Shown: positions 44,622 through 55,163, counted from the first letter of the stretch. The stretch is DNA of 64,000 bases from Flavobacterium frigoris PS1 (GCF_000252125.1 NZ_AHKF01000020.1:124001-188000); one strand, 5' to 3'. The notes: a model not told the origin generated them from the sequence alone. Made by a program: numbers and translations.

Positions 44622-44691
44622 TTCAAAATTTTTTGTTAAATTTGTCATGTTTCGAAGTTTAATAAAATGGACTTTGATTAACTATTTTTTT

Positions 44692-45732
44692 ATGAAAGAA
44701 GAAATAAACGCTTATAATAATGTCTTAGAATTAATAGGTAACACACCACTTATTAAGCTAAACAGAGTCACCGAAAAGTTAGAAGGTAATTTCTATGCAA
44801 AGGTAGAAGCTTTTAATCCTGGGCACTCCTCTAAAGATAGAATTGCATTATACATCATAGAAGAGGCTGAGAAAAAGGGAATACTATCTCCTGGAGATAC
44901 CATTATAGAAACCACTTCTGGTAACACTGGTTTTAGTTTGGCTATGGTAAGTATCATCAAAGGTTATAGTTGTATTCTTGCCGTAAGTTCAAAATCATCG
45001 AAAGATAAAATTGATATGCTTCGCAGTTTAGGCGCAAAGGTTTATGTTTGCCCAGCACATGTCTCTGCAGATGATGAACGTTCTTATTATAATGTAGCCA
45101 AAAGATTGCACGAGGAAACTAAAGGATCAGTTTATATTAATCAGTATTTCAATCAATTAAATATTGACGCACATTATAAATCAACAGGGCCAGAAATTTG
45201 GAAGCAAACTAATGGTAAAATCACCCACCTAATCGCTTGTAGCGGAACTGGAGGTACGATTTCTGGGACAGCTAAATATTTAAAAGAACAAAATCCTAAC
45301 ATCAGAGTTCTTGGTGTTGATGCTTTTGGTTCTGTATTGAAGAAATATCACGAAACAAGAGAATTTGATAATGATGAAATTTACCCTTATAGGATAGAAG
45401 GACTTGGTAAAAACCTGATTCCATCTGCTACTGATTTTGACATGATTGATAAGTTCATGAAAGTATCTGATGAAGAAAGCGCACATTCAGCAAGAGAAAT
45501 AACTAGAAAAGAAGGATTATTTGTAGGTTATACTTCTGGAGCGGTTTTACAAGCAATAAAACAATATGCTGAAGATGGCGAATTTGACGAAACAAGTAAT
45601 GTTATTGCCATATTTCCAGACCACGGTTCACGTTATATGAGTAAAGTATTTAGTGACGACTGGATGAACGAACAAGGTTTCTTTGACAGTGTAAACCAAG
45701 AAGAAGTTCAAAAAATTGAAATGATCAAATAA
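44692..45732 (+). CDS. Cysteine synthase/cystathionine beta-synthase family PLP enzyme
   Basis: This 346-residue fold-type-II PLP enzyme starts at ATG 44692 ([20 protein letters not shown]). The PLP Lys lies in [12 protein letters not shown], the substrate loop is [13 protein letters not shown], and the phosphate cup is [31 protein letters not shown] follows near the end. No heme-binding N-terminus and no C-terminal CBS domain are present. The [12 protein letters not shown] motif points to the CBS-like branch rather than classical CysK. It would make cystathionine or cysteine. It is followed by a strong terminator and converges on the 690-residue PLP gene. Confidence 0.9.
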   Translation: MKEEINAYNNVLELIGNTPLIKLNRVTEKLEGNFYAKVEAFNPGHSSKDRIALYIIEEAEKKGILSPGDTIIETTSGNTGFSLAMVSIIKGYSCILAVSSKSSKDKIDMLRSLGAKVYVCPAHVSADDERSYYNVAKRLHEETKGSVYINQYFNQLNIDAHYKSTGPEIWKQTNGKITHLIACSGTGGTISGTAKYLKEQNPNIRVLGVDAFGSVLKKYHETREFDNDEIYPYRIEGLGKNLIPSATDFDMIDKFMKVSDEESAHSAREITRKEGLFVGYTSGAVLQAIKQYAEDGEFDETSNVIAIFPDHGSRYMSKVFSDDWMNEQGFFDSVNQEEVQKIEMIK

Positions 45733-45750
45733 GTTTAAAATTATAAATTT

Positions 45751-45789
45751 AAAAGTCCCATTTGCATTTGCAAATGGGACTTTTTTTTA
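45751..45789 (+). terminator. Terminator of the cysteine synthase-like gene
   Basis: AGTCCCATTTGC and GCAAATGGGACT are a perfect 12-bp stem with a short loop and T8 tail. It lies about 20 bases after the stop. Confidence 0.9.
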
Positions 45790-45815
45790 GCCATTGATAA
45801 CAATACTTATTTAAT

Positions 45816-47888
45816 CTAATCTAATAATTGAGGATTACTTAGTATTAATTCTATCTTTTTAATAGTGATTGTGATCTGATTCATTTGCAATTCTATATTT
45901 CTAAAAAATAGACTAATATCTCTATTTACCCAACTTTCAGAAATAACTCTTGCACCCAAACTAATTCTTAAAATGGCACTTTCAATTTCATTAGTATATT
46001 TTACATTAACCGCCTGACCTATGTGGCATTTTTGCGCAGCAAGTCGAATGATTTCTAAAGAAGAATCTGCAAACTGATCAGATAAATCAGAATTTAATAA
46101 AGTGTACATTTTTTTTACTTTATCAACTGATAAGACTTCATTATCTTGAAAAATAAAGAAGGGAAAAATGGTACGGATATTTCGTATTCCAAATTCTTTG
46201 CTGCTGTAACACTTCGTTTTAGTTTCATCACCATAGATAGGTTGTAAAAAAGTGGCCTCTTTTATGGAATCATCAACAAAATTGCAAAACATCTCAATAC
46301 CCATATTTCGATATAAAATAGGTGTTTTGTAATATCGGTCCATTTCAACTACAGCTGCATTCCACCGCATATAGGAGCCATAGTTATAACCATCAGATAA
46401 TTCATTTGAACAGAACCAAGAAGTAGGCCAATCAGAATGATTGTAATATTGGGTTAAACCTTTGGGTAATGTGTTTTTTACAGAATGGATTAATTTATTT
46501 ACATTTTCAGGTAGAATTAATGCACCGCAATAGGGAGGGCCAGTGAAGAATTTACTCCCTGTGATGGTAACAATATATCCTTTATTTAAATAATTTTGTA
46601 TGTCTTTTGGATCTAATCTAAGCTGTGAGCCATCTACAATTATCTGGATAGATAAGTCTTCAAGTGTATTTAGTTTTTTGATAAATTCATCACTAGGAGC
46701 TTGATAACCTAACTTCGATTGGTCCATGGTGTGCAAAACTACATGTCTGCCCTGATCTTTAGTTTTAGAAACAGCATTAAGTACTTCTTCATCTAACTGT
46801 TTAGTAGACTTTAAGGCGCCATTTTCATCTCTAAAAGGAATTTTAATTACATCAACATCTCTAAAACCTTCTATTTTATCTCCTTTTTTAATTGGATAAT
46901 TAAGAGCCGTCGTATTTTCAAAATGACATCCTTTTAAGGCCGCAGCTACCCCGCTACCAGTTTCGTCAGAGGCAACTAAAATATGTGTAATTTCTTTATC
47001 AGAAATAATTTGTGTTATAGCTGCTATTTGAAGAGAAGAATCGGTACCTGATGGTGAAAAAATTATTTCACATTCTTCATTTAGTTTGAATATTTTTCTA
47101 AGGTTATTTTTTAATAATTCAGAAAAATCGATAGTGGTATTTTTAAAACCATTTTTCAAGCTATTTCTAATTAATATACTTCTAACTTTATCTGTTTTGT
47201 CAAAAGCAAAATTTGAGACGCTCGTCGCTGTTGACGAGGCAAAAGTAAAGGCGTCAGGTCTTGGGAATGGTCGACATCCGTATTTATTTAACAAATGAAT
47301 TTCGTCAATATTCAATCTGAGATCACCTCCGGACATCAATAAGTATTCTGTAGGCTTTGCTAGATTTTCAACAATTGGTTTCCAAGAGTCTTTAAGTTCG
47401 GCGTTTGAATTTTTCAAACCATGAAAAGACTGTAGCTCTTCGTTTTTTAGTAAAGATTCCGTATTTAAAGAGGTGTTGTTTTTGATTAAGTTAATTAGAA
47501 GGTAATCAAGGTCTTCTAGTTTTTCTTTATCGTCTTTAGGTAGTAAATTATAAAATATTCGAATCACTTCAAGTGCTGCGATATCACATAAAACAGCATC
47601 TTTTTTTTCATTATTCAAAGCTTTATACCATAGCTGCCATTCGATACCATATCTTAAATAAACTAAAGCTAATATGGGCTTATCTAAAAAGGAAGTACCT
47701 ATAATAATCGATTTATTGGGTACAATTTTGAAAATAGTAGGCGCACTAGTTGAAGTAATGATATTAATGTTGTTTATCTTTGGTACGGTATTAAATCTTT
47801 TTAAAATGCGAACTAAATAGTTCACATTTTCTTTTTCAAATAAACTTGTTCTTTTATATTGATTTTCAATCAGAATGTTGTTTGTCAT
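45816..47888 (-). CDS. Unassigned 690-residue PLP-dependent enzyme-like protein (fold type I, class V-like)
   Basis: I do not recognise a named family. About 265 N-terminal residues show no motif that I know. They hold hydrophobic helices (about 98-115) and a second block ending SGGDLRLNIDEIHLLNKYG. The C-terminal part looks like a class V aminotransferase-type fold: FSPSGTDSSLQIAA (residues 277-290, phosphate loop), VLHTMDQSKLGYQAPSDEF (384-402), Asp419 in IIVDGSQLRLDP and Lys446 in TITGSKFFTGPPYCGALILP, the probable Schiff-base Lys. It stands alone, convergent with another PLP enzyme, and has about 380 bases of upstream sequence. It may be a lyase or transferase; no substrate can be read. 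Confidence 0.65.
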   Translation of the reverse strand: MTNNILIENQYKRTSLFEKENVNYLVRILKRFNTVPKINNINIITSTSAPTIFKIVPNKSIIIGTSFLDKPILALVYLRYGIEWQLWYKALNNEKKDAVLCDIAALEVIRIFYNLLPKDDKEKLEDLDYLLINLIKNNTSLNTESLLKNEELQSFHGLKNSNAELKDSWKPIVENLAKPTEYLLMSGGDLRLNIDEIHLLNKYGCRPFPRPDAFTFASSTATSVSNFAFDKTDKVRSILIRNSLKNGFKNTTIDFSELLKNNLRKIFKLNEECEIIFSPSGTDSSLQIAAITQIISDKEITHILVASDETGSGVAAALKGCHFENTTALNYPIKKGDKIEGFRDVDVIKIPFRDENGALKSTKQLDEEVLNAVSKTKDQGRHVVLHTMDQSKLGYQAPSDEFIKKLNTLEDLSIQIIVDGSQLRLDPKDIQNYLNKGYIVTITGSKFFTGPPYCGALILPENVNKLIHSVKNTLPKGLTQYYNHSDWPTSWFCSNELSDGYNYGSYMRWNAAVVEMDRYYKTPILYRNMGIEMFCNFVDDSIKEATFLQPIYGDETKTKCYSSKEFGIRNIRTIFPFFIFQDNEVLSVDKVKKMYTLLNSDLSDQFADSSLEIIRLAAQKCHIGQAVNVKYTNEIESAILRISLGARVISESWVNRDISLFFRNIELQMNQITITIKKIELILSNPQLLD

Positions 47889-48270
47889 AGGTGTTATAAT
47901 TTAAAACGTTCCTTAGAACGATATACTTTAATAGGAATAATTGTCTGATTAATTTGATTCAATCAGCAGTTTTATCCTTTAGGTAGTCATCATTAAAAAA
48001 ATGATTTTACCTGGTGTATTCTTTGTTTGTATTGGTAATAATCTGTTTGTCAAGTAATTGTTGTTTGAAATAACATAGCACAGCAGCTGTTATAAAGGCT
48101 TCACATTCGACAAACATGATGCAAATATAATGAACTTGCTATCATGTAAAAAAATACTCGTTTGCTAAAGCTCGTCTGTCATATTTGAAAACCTTAATTA
48201 AACTGTATTTATAAAATAGTTTAAGAGGTAATATACCAATTATAAGTAGTATTTGGCGCATAATTGTTTA
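47889..48270. other. Intergenic region without a recognised gene
   Basis: About 380 bases lie upstream of the PLP gene and downstream of the EamA transporter. A small palindrome CGTTC-CTTA-GAACG sits about 20 bases ahead of the PLP gene start and could be an operator. No coding frame is supported. Confidence 0.4.
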
Positions 48271-49128
48271 TTAAGTCACAACTTGAGAAATGTTGATAAG
48301 CACAATAGCGACTATGGCTAGTAGTAAGCCAAAATAGTTGTAGCGACTAACTTTCTCTTTAAAAACAATTATCCCTATGATGCTTCCTATAATAATCACG
48401 CCCATATTCATAGCAGCAAATACTGTAGATGGATTTTCGGCGAAAGCCTGATGTGCTTTAAGATAAAATAATATATTCCCAAAGTTAAACAGTCCTACAA
48501 GCGCGCCAAAAAGTAAATTGTTACTTTTAAATTGGGCTTTTTTAAAGACTATTTCGTAAAGTGCTACTGCCAAAATTAGGATGAGCGAAATGCCAAAAAC
48601 AATAAATAGCGAAGTTGTAAAAGGCAAACTAGTAGTTAAAGCTATTTGTTTGAACAAGATGTCTATTACTCCAAAACCCACTAATACGACCGCTGGATAA
48701 ATCCATTTGTTGTTTATATTGTCAGTTTTTTTTGAAAGTATTAATAACAAAGCGGGTAGGGCTATCAGGAAGGCAAGCAGTTTGATACTATTGAAATCTT
48801 CATTGAATAATAACCAAGCCGCGAGTATAGGAATAAAGAGGGATAGACGTTGTGCAGCATCTGTTTTTACAATCCCCATATGTTTGATGGAAGCAGCCAA
48901 AAACAAAAATATTGTAGGCAATAAAATCCCTAACGGAATATAAATACTCCAGGGTGCTGATGTGTCAATTGCACTTAAATCAGGGCTGTAAAAGAAATAA
49001 CAAAGCAATAGGGCAAACACATAGTTCCAAGCGACTATTTGAGTTGTATTTAAAGTGTATTTTCGACCGACTTTGAAAATCACCCCTACAGTTACGCTAC
49101 AGAGAATACTTAAAATAAGGAATAACAT
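48271..49128 (-). CDS. EamA/DMT-superfamily transporter
   Basis: This 285-residue inner-membrane protein has about ten hydrophobic helices in two EamA-like halves. The C-terminal helix pair (AMNMGVIIIGSIIGIIVFKE) and the ending VSRYNYFGLLLAIVAIVLIN are typical of drug/metabolite transporters. The substrate is not predictable; amino-acid or metabolite export is common in the family. It lies 80 bases downstream of yebC, beyond a terminator. Confidence 0.85.
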   Translation of the reverse strand: MLFLILSILCSVTVGVIFKVGRKYTLNTTQIVAWNYVFALLLCYFFYSPDLSAIDTSAPWSIYIPLGILLPTIFLFLAASIKHMGIVKTDAAQRLSLFIPILAAWLLFNEDFNSIKLLAFLIALPALLLILSKKTDNINNKWIYPAVVLVGFGVIDILFKQIALTTSLPFTTSLFIVFGISLILILAVALYEIVFKKAQFKSNNLLFGALVGLFNFGNILFYLKAHQAFAENPSTVFAAMNMGVIIIGSIIGIIVFKEKVSRYNYFGLLLAIVAIVLINISQVVT

Positions 49129-49160
49129 GGGATTAATTTTGATGGCATAAAATTTGAGAC

Positions 49161-49190
49161 AAAAAAACTCCAGCCAGAGCTAGAGTTTTA
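49161..49190 (-). terminator. Terminator of yebC
   Basis: AAACTC-c-AGC and GCT-a-GAGTTT form a near-perfect stem. On the minus strand seven T follow. Confidence 0.75.
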
Positions 49191-49209
49191 TATATAATTG
49201 GAATGAAGT

Positions 49210-49923
49210 TTATGCTTCTTCCATAGTATGATACACGTTCATAACATCATCATCTTCTTCTAGTTTCTCAATCAATTTCTCTACATCGGCCATTTCAGCT
49301 TCCGTTAGTTTTTTAGTAATTTGAGGGATTCTTTCAAATCCAGAAGAAAGGATTTCAAGACCTCTGTTCTCTAATTCTTTTTGGATAGTTCCAAAGCTAG
49401 CAAAAGGAGCATAGATTAAAATACCGTCTTCGTCTTCAAAAACTTCTTCAGCACCAAAATCTATTAATTCTAGTTCCAGTTCTTCAGGATCTAATCCTTC
49501 TGCAGGGATACGAAAGTTACAGGTATGGTCAAACATAAATTCTACTGAACCTTGTGTACCCATTGTTCCGTTACATTTGTTGAAAAAACTTCTAACATTA
49601 GCAACGGTTCTATTGTTATTGTCAGTTGCAGTTTCTACTAGAAGTGCAATTCCATGAGGTGCATAACCTTCAAAAAGAACTTCCTTATAATTAGCCGTAT
49701 CCTTATCGGTTGCTTTTTTAATGGCGCGTTCCACATTTTCTTTAGGCATATTTGCGGCCTTTGAATTTTGAATAACCGCACGTAATCTAGAATTGGCCTC
49801 AGGGTTTGGACCACCTTCCTTAACGGCCATTACGATGTCTTTTCCAATTCTGGTAAATGCTTTAGCCATTGCTGACCAACGTTTCATTTTTCTGCCTTTT
49901 CTGAATTCAAACGCTCTTCCCAT
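49210..49923 (-). CDS. yebC: YebC/PmpR-family protein
   Basis: This 237-residue protein starts at ATG 49923 (MGRAFEFRKGRKMKRWSAMA), the standard YebC start; extra upstream codons look non-coding. Family blocks are FTRIGKDIVMAVKEGGPNPE, NSRLRAVIQNSKAANMPKEN, YEGYAPHG-like LFEGYAPHGIALLVE, and NKCNGTMGTQGSVEFMF. YebC proteins were described as transcription regulators; recent work ties this family to relief of ribosome stalling (established for some members). It is cytoplasmic. Confidence 0.94.
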   Translation of the reverse strand: MGRAFEFRKGRKMKRWSAMAKAFTRIGKDIVMAVKEGGPNPEANSRLRAVIQNSKAANMPKENVERAIKKATDKDTANYKEVLFEGYAPHGIALLVETATDNNNRTVANVRSFFNKCNGTMGTQGSVEFMFDHTCNFRIPAEGLDPEELELELIDFGAEEVFEDEDGILIYAPFASFGTIQKELENRGLEILSSGFERIPQITKKLTEAEMADVEKLIEKLEEDDDVMNVYHTMEEA

Positions 49924-50029
49924 TTCTAATTTATTATATTGAGCCGCAAAAATACAGCTATTAGTTATTTTTACCAAGATGATGCGCTGTTCTTTTCAAG
50001 AAATTGACGGAAAAAATACACTTTTAAGT

Positions 50030-52063
50030 CTATTTTAGGGAATTGAAATCTTCTAATATGTTAATAGACTCCTTTAGTAAGTGATTTGTTTTTAGTGTTT
50101 CTAGTTGGAATAGATTGTTTACTTTTTCTTCAGGATATAAGTTTAGAAGAAAGTTATTGAGATAAGAATTATAAATATTCAAATGACTATTGTGAGCCTC
50201 AATACCAATAATTTCTTTTGATAAGCGAGTTACCTCGATCTGTTCTTTAAAAACAGACTCAATAGTTATAGGTAACGGTAGCTTTGGTTTAGTCATTATG
50301 TCGGTTATTTTGTGGTTTATTTCCTTTATTTCCTTGAAATAGGAGTCAGTAGCAATTCTTTTTTTGCTATTATTTGCAATTTCATCAAGGAAACTTCTCT
50401 TACAGAACGGCTTCAAAACGAGTTGGTTTGTCAAGCTATCGTTTTTAAATGAAGAAGGACTGTTGCTTTCCTTGGGAAATATCGTTTCATAGATTATTGG
50501 GATGGATACATTTGGAATAATACCCAAGGCCTGGTTGCTTTTTCCAGTTACGCGATAAAACTTGTTAATGGTCATTTTTATGAAATTCTCATTGTCATTT
50601 TCGTCTAATGGCATTATCGTTTGCATCGTTGCCTTACCAACAGTGGAGCTTCCCAGCAATAAAGCCCTATTATAATCCTGCAAAATAGAAGCGAAAAACT
50701 CGCTTGCTGATGCCGTATTACCATTTACCAAAATAACCACCGGTTCCTTAAATAGCATTCCTTTGTAAGGATCATTTACTATAGTTTGACGCTGTTTGTT
50801 ATCTACAATAATTGAAATGGGCCCTGAATCGATAAACATTCCGGCCAGTTTTATTGCTTCTTCCATGGAGCCGCCTCCATTGTCGACCAAGTCAATGATA
50901 AGCCCCTTAATATTTTCTTTCTTTAATTTTAGCACTTCTAATCCAGCATCTTCCGCGCAACCTTTACCACTGTTTCCTTCAAAGTCGGCATAAAAGCTGG
51001 GGATTTTCAGGTAACCAAATTTTTTACTGTTTTCTTCGATGATAAAGCTAAATACCGTGTTTGCTTCGTCTTTTATCAGTTGTTTTTCAATGGTAACGTC
51101 AAAATTTTGACCGGATTTTCGCCTTAGCGTCAATGTAATAGTCTTATTGGCGTCAGAGATAATCATTGTCGAAATAGTTTCTATTGTGGCGCAAGACACA
51201 ATTAGTGTTTCTTTTTTTGTGGATACAGAAACTATCTGATCTCCTTTTTTTATTTTTCCGGTTTGGAATGCCGGACCATTCGGATTTAGAGCATTTATGA
51301 TGACTTCATTTTTTTCATTCAGACTGACATTTAAACCTAGTGAAAGATGCTCTTTTGATAAAGACGAAACAAAATTCGACTTGGAGTCATTACTGAAATA
51401 AGCGGTGTGTGGGTCAAAATAATTACAAAAATTATTGAAGATACTTTCTTCGTAAGCCATCGTATTTTCTAAGATGGTATTTATTCGGCAAAGTTCATTC
51501 TCGACAATTGACTTTTTTGATGCCGAAGCTAATGCTGCAAAATTTGATTTTATGGAGTCAACGCTACTATTTTTTGAGGCAATATCATCTAGAACTTCAT
51601 ATCTTATTTTCTTTCTCCAAACTTTTCCGATTTGGCTTTCTACCAAATAGAATGGAAATGCTTTCTTGTAAAACCGAATGGTATCTTTTGTTTCATAATC
51701 TAAATTTTCCTTGGCGATTGCCTCTAAACAACCCTTGTTTCTGGTAAGTCCAGTTTTGTAGATGCTGATAATATCGGTAACAAAAGAACAGTTTTTAGTG
51801 TTAATATAATCATCCAGTTGGAAACGATATTTTTGAGCAAGGGATTCGTATTCAGACTTCAGAAATAGATTATGAGATGGATCGAGCTCGTCTATGAAGT
51901 GGTCAAAAACAAAAACCGATAGACTATCGTCTATCGGTTTTGGAAGAATATGTTCGCTTTGGATAAGCGTATTTATTTTAGAAAGTATTTCACATGTTTT
52001 AGTGTCATTTTGGGCAAAAACCGAAAATGTTGTCAATAACAAAAGCAGTGAAATTGTTTTCAT
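50030..52063 (-). CDS. C-terminal processing (tail-specific) protease, Prc/S41A
   Basis: This 677-residue protein has a signal peptide (ISLLLLLTTFSVFA) and the Prc-type N-terminal helical domain (FVFDHFIDELDPSHNLFLKS). A PDZ domain follows (NALNPNGPAFQTGKIKKGDQ, about 245-320), then the S41 core. The nucleophile is the Ser of NGNTASASEFFASIL, and the general-base Lys lies in GSSTVGKATMQTIM. A C-terminal helical region completes the protein. Prc trims or degrades periplasmic proteins. The domain order separates it from the S41 lipoprotein at 29350. Confidence 0.9.
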   Translation of the reverse strand: MKTISLLLLLTTFSVFAQNDTKTCEILSKINTLIQSEHILPKPIDDSLSVFVFDHFIDELDPSHNLFLKSEYESLAQKYRFQLDDYINTKNCSFVTDIISIYKTGLTRNKGCLEAIAKENLDYETKDTIRFYKKAFPFYLVESQIGKVWRKKIRYEVLDDIASKNSSVDSIKSNFAALASASKKSIVENELCRINTILENTMAYEESIFNNFCNYFDPHTAYFSNDSKSNFVSSLSKEHLSLGLNVSLNEKNEVIINALNPNGPAFQTGKIKKGDQIVSVSTKKETLIVSCATIETISTMIISDANKTITLTLRRKSGQNFDVTIEKQLIKDEANTVFSFIIEENSKKFGYLKIPSFYADFEGNSGKGCAEDAGLEVLKLKKENIKGLIIDLVDNGGGSMEEAIKLAGMFIDSGPISIIVDNKQRQTIVNDPYKGMLFKEPVVILVNGNTASASEFFASILQDYNRALLLGSSTVGKATMQTIMPLDENDNENFIKMTINKFYRVTGKSNQALGIIPNVSIPIIYETIFPKESNSPSSFKNDSLTNQLVLKPFCKRSFLDEIANNSKKRIATDSYFKEIKEINHKITDIMTKPKLPLPITIESVFKEQIEVTRLSKEIIGIEAHNSHLNIYNSYLNNFLLNLYPEEKVNNLFQLETLKTNHLLKESINILEDFNSLK

Positions 52064-52149
52064 AGATCGTGATCATTCTGTTACTTAAAATTAATCTAAT
52101 TATATTTAAATTTAGATTAATATGTGATAATTTTTGACCGCGAAATAAT

Positions 52150-53232
52150 TTATTTCTTGTAGAATGGTAATTTTACCACTTTAGCAGGGACATCATTTTT
52201 TCTGATACGAATATAGATATCGTTATCCAATGCGCTATTCGCTACAGTTACATAACCCAGTCCAATTCCTTTGTTCATAGAAGGAGACATCGTTCCAGAA
52301 GTTACAATCCCAATAACAGCTCCAGTTCCGTCTACAATTTCGTAGTCATGTCTTGGTACTGCACGCTCTTGCATTTCAAAAGCAACTAATTTTCTAGTAA
52401 CTCCTTCTTCTTTTTGTTTTTTCAAATTCTCTGAGTTGGTAAACTCTTTTGTGAATTTAGTAATCCAACCCAATCCAGCCTCAAGTGGAGAAGTGGTGTC
52501 GCTAATGTCATTTCCGTACAAACAGAAACCCATTTCAAGACGTAACGTATCACGCGCCGCTAAACCAATTGGTTTGATTCCGAAAGCCGCTCCAGCTTCA
52601 AAAACTTTATTCCAGATTTGTTCTACTTCGGTGTTTTTACAATAAATCTCAAAACCTCCTGAACCAGTGTAACCAGTGGCAGAGATAATCACATTGTCAA
52701 TTCCAGCGAAATCAGCCACTTCAAAATGGTAATATTTGATTGCTGACAAATCTATTGAAGACAGTGATTGCATCGCTTCAACTGCTTTTGGACCTTGAAT
52801 TGCTAATAATGAATAGTCTTCAGAAATGTTTTTCATGTCCACTCCTAAATCATTATGGGCTGAAATCCAGTTCCAGTCTTTTTCAATATTCGAAGCATTT
52901 ACAACCAATAGATACTGTTCTTCTTTCATTTTATAGATAATCAAATCATCTACAACACCACCTTTATCGTTTGGTAAACAAGAATATTGTGCTCTTCCTA
53001 TTGTCAATACAGAAGCATCATTTGAAGTCACTTTTTGGATCAAAGCCAAAGCATTTGGACCCGAAAGCAAGAATTCCCCCATGTGCGAAACATCAAAAAC
53101 ACCTACAGCATTTCTAACCGTTTCATGTTCAGCATTCACCCCTTCATATAAAATAGGCATATTGTATCCAGCAAACGGAAGCATTTTTGCTCCCAAACTT
53201 TCGTGTATGTGCGTCAGCGCAGTATTTTTCAT
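52150..53232 (-). CDS. gcvT: Aminomethyltransferase (glycine cleavage T protein)
   Basis: This 360-residue folate enzyme releases ammonia from the aminomethyl lipoyl group and makes methylene-THF in the glycine cleavage system. Diagnostic blocks are [26 protein letters not shown] (with the catalytic Asp nearby), [34 protein letters not shown], and [16 protein letters not shown]. The C-terminal barrel holds [16 protein letters not shown]. The gcvH and gcvP genes are not adjacent. The structured repeat at 53321 lies about 90 bases upstream of the start. Confidence 0.96.
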   Translation of the reverse strand: MKNTALTHIHESLGAKMLPFAGYNMPILYEGVNAEHETVRNAVGVFDVSHMGEFLLSGPNALALIQKVTSNDASVLTIGRAQYSCLPNDKGGVVDDLIIYKMKEEQYLLVVNASNIEKDWNWISAHNDLGVDMKNISEDYSLLAIQGPKAVEAMQSLSSIDLSAIKYYHFEVADFAGIDNVIISATGYTGSGGFEIYCKNTEVEQIWNKVFEAGAAFGIKPIGLAARDTLRLEMGFCLYGNDISDTTSPLEAGLGWITKFTKEFTNSENLKKQKEEGVTRKLVAFEMQERAVPRHDYEIVDGTGAVIGIVTSGTMSPSMNKGIGLGYVTVANSALDNDIYIRIRKNDVPAKVVKLPFYKK

Positions 53233-53320
53233 TGTGTATGTATATAAAATTTGAAGTGGCTAATTTATTGAAAAATTATCATATTTAAGGCATTAAATAT
53301 GTAAATTCAATAGTATTTAG

Positions 53321-53405
53321 GAGCTATTTCCAGCTATCCATTGCAATCTTTTACTTTTTAAAGAAAAAAGTAAAAGGATTTCCATTGCTATCTGGGCTAG
53401 GAGCT
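53321..53405 (-). repeat. Structured flavobacterial intergenic repeat, copy 2
   Basis: Read on the minus strand, the flanks AGCCCAGATAGCAATGGAAA-TCC and GGATAGCTGGAAATAGCTCC match those at 23706-23770. The central hairpin is CTTTTACTTTTT/AAAAAGTAAAAG, unrelated in sequence to the CCACGT/ACGTGG hairpin of copy 1. It lies between divergent gcvT and nnrD. Confidence 0.6.
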
Positions 53406-53449
53406 TTCGTTTCCCTATTAATTTTGTATTTTTAAACAAATAATTCAAA

Positions 53450-54301
53450 ATGATGCAGCCCATATTCATAGATAAGAACGAAATCATAAAACGCTATAAA
53501 CCCATTGATTCCCATACGCACAAAGGGATTCAAGGGCACGCATTGATTATTGCAGGAAGTTATGGGAAGTTAGGTGCAGCCGTACTAGCTTCAAAATGCT
53601 GCCTTAAATCAGGTTGCGGACTCGTAACGGCCTACGTTCCTGAATGCGGTTATCAAATCCTGCAAATTTCAAATCCCGAAGTCATGACACTTACCGATGA
53701 AAAGGAGAAATATATTTCGAATATTTCATTCGACATAAAACCACAAGCAATAGCAATTGGTCCAGGTTTAGGACAAGAAATAGAAACTCAAAAAGCAGTT
53801 CATGATTTCATAAAAACGAACAAAGTTCCGTTAGTAATCGATGCCGATGCCTTGAATATTTTGTCAAAAAACAAAGATTGGTTGGCATTATTACAACCAA
53901 AAACAATACTAACGCCGCACCCCAAAGAATTAGAACGCTTAATAGGAAAATGGAGTACGGAAGCAGACAAATTCGATAAAACGATTGCGTTTTCTAAGCA
54001 ATACGGTTTGGTTATCGTGATGAAAGGTGCACCCACGCATATTATTGATGAGGAAACTGTTTATAAAAACACAACTGGAAACGCTGCTTTGGCTACAGCC
54101 GGAAGCGGGGATGTACTTACCGGAATTATCACAAGCTTAGTGGCACAATCCTATGAACCTATCGATGCTGCTGTTTTTGGGGTTTATCTTCATGGACTTA
54201 CCGCCGATATCGCTTTGCCTGAAACCAGTTATCAGTCTTTCATCGCTTCAGACATAATCAAATATTTAGGGAAAGCTTTCTTGAGTATTGAAAACAATTA
54301 G
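53450..54301 (+). CDS. nnrD: ADP/ATP-dependent NAD(P)H-hydrate dehydratase
   Basis: This 283-residue ribokinase-like enzyme repairs hydrated NAD(P)H. Motifs run in order: [72 protein letters not shown] and the conserved [20 protein letters not shown]. In many bacteria it is fused to the YjeF epimerase (NnrE); here only the dehydratase half is present, so the epimerase is absent or elsewhere. A TAATTTTG -7-like element precedes it. Confidence 0.92.
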   Translation: MMQPIFIDKNEIIKRYKPIDSHTHKGIQGHALIIAGSYGKLGAAVLASKCCLKSGCGLVTAYVPECGYQILQISNPEVMTLTDEKEKYISNISFDIKPQAIAIGPGLGQEIETQKAVHDFIKTNKVPLVIDADALNILSKNKDWLALLQPKTILTPHPKELERLIGKWSTEADKFDKTIAFSKQYGLVIVMKGAPTHIIDEETVYKNTTGNAALATAGSGDVLTGIITSLVAQSYEPIDAAVFGVYLHGLTADIALPETSYQSFIASDIIKYLGKAFLSIENN

Positions 54302-54368
54302 TAATTTAATGCTTCGAGTAAAACCCACTCAACTAATTTGTAAGTTTGTACCTCAGTAAACACCGAAT

Positions 54369-55163
54369 ATGAAAACCAACTTCAATCTTCGAACCGTAAA
54401 TGTAACGCGGTACATCTCGCCCTTACGCGAAGGCGGTTCCTTGCCTGCTTTGGCAGAAGCCGATGATGATTTTAAATATGTACTAAAATTTAGAGGAGCA
54501 GGTCACGGTGTCAAAGCTTTAATTGCCGAATTGATTGGTGGTGAAATTGCTCGTGCTTTGGGCATGAAAATGCCTGAATTAGTTTTCGCTAATCTGGACG
54601 AAGCTTTTGGTCGGACAGAGGCTGATGAGGAAATTCAAGATTTACTGCAAGGAAGTCAAGGAATGAATCTAGCATTGCATTTTCTTTCTGGAGCAATCAA
54701 TTTTGATCCTGTGGTAACAGTTGTTGATCCAGTTTTGGCCTCGCAAATTGTTTGGCTAGATGCATATATTACTAATGTTGACCGTACCTTCAGAAACACC
54801 AATATGTTGATTTGGCATAAAGAATTATGGCTAATTGATCACGGTGCAAGTTTGTATTTTCATCATTCTTGGACCAACTGGGAAAAGCATGCTCAAAGTC
54901 CGTTTGCATTAATCAAAGACCATGTTTTGTTGCCACAAGCGACGGTACTGTCAGAAACGGATTCGGCTTTTAAACAACTATTGACTCCAGAAGTATTAGA
55001 AGGAATTGTAAACCTAATTCCGGAGGATTGGTTGCAATGGGAAGAGGTCGAAGATACGGCAGCTGAATTGCGAAATGTATACTTACAGTTCCTATTAACC
55101 CGATTAAATCATTCAGAAATTTTTATTAAGGAAGCCCAAAATGCAAGAGAAAAACTTATATGA
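54369..55163 (+). CDS. HipA-like kinase domain protein
   Basis: This 264-residue protein belongs to the compact HipA-like kinase group (HipA_2 type). The ATP-binding Lys is likely in YVLKFRGAGHGVKALIAELI. The catalytic loop is DAYITNVDRTFRNTNMLIW, and the metal-binding Asp is in LWLIDHGASLYFHH. It lacks the N-terminal subdomain of canonical HipA and has no HipB antitoxin beside it. Its 3' end overlaps the next gene (DUF3037) by 23 bases, so the two are translated together. A TAAGTTTG -7-like element at 54341-54348 is 20 bases ahead. Whether it phosphorylates a tRNA synthetase, another protein or a small molecule is unknown. Confidence 0.82.
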   Translation: MKTNFNLRTVNVTRYISPLREGGSLPALAEADDDFKYVLKFRGAGHGVKALIAELIGGEIARALGMKMPELVFANLDEAFGRTEADEEIQDLLQGSQGMNLALHFLSGAINFDPVVTVVDPVLASQIVWLDAYITNVDRTFRNTNMLIWHKELWLIDHGASLYFHHSWTNWEKHAQSPFALIKDHVLLPQATVLSETDSAFKQLLTPEVLEGIVNLIPEDWLQWEEVEDTAAELRNVYLQFLLTRLNHSEIFIKEAQNAREKLI

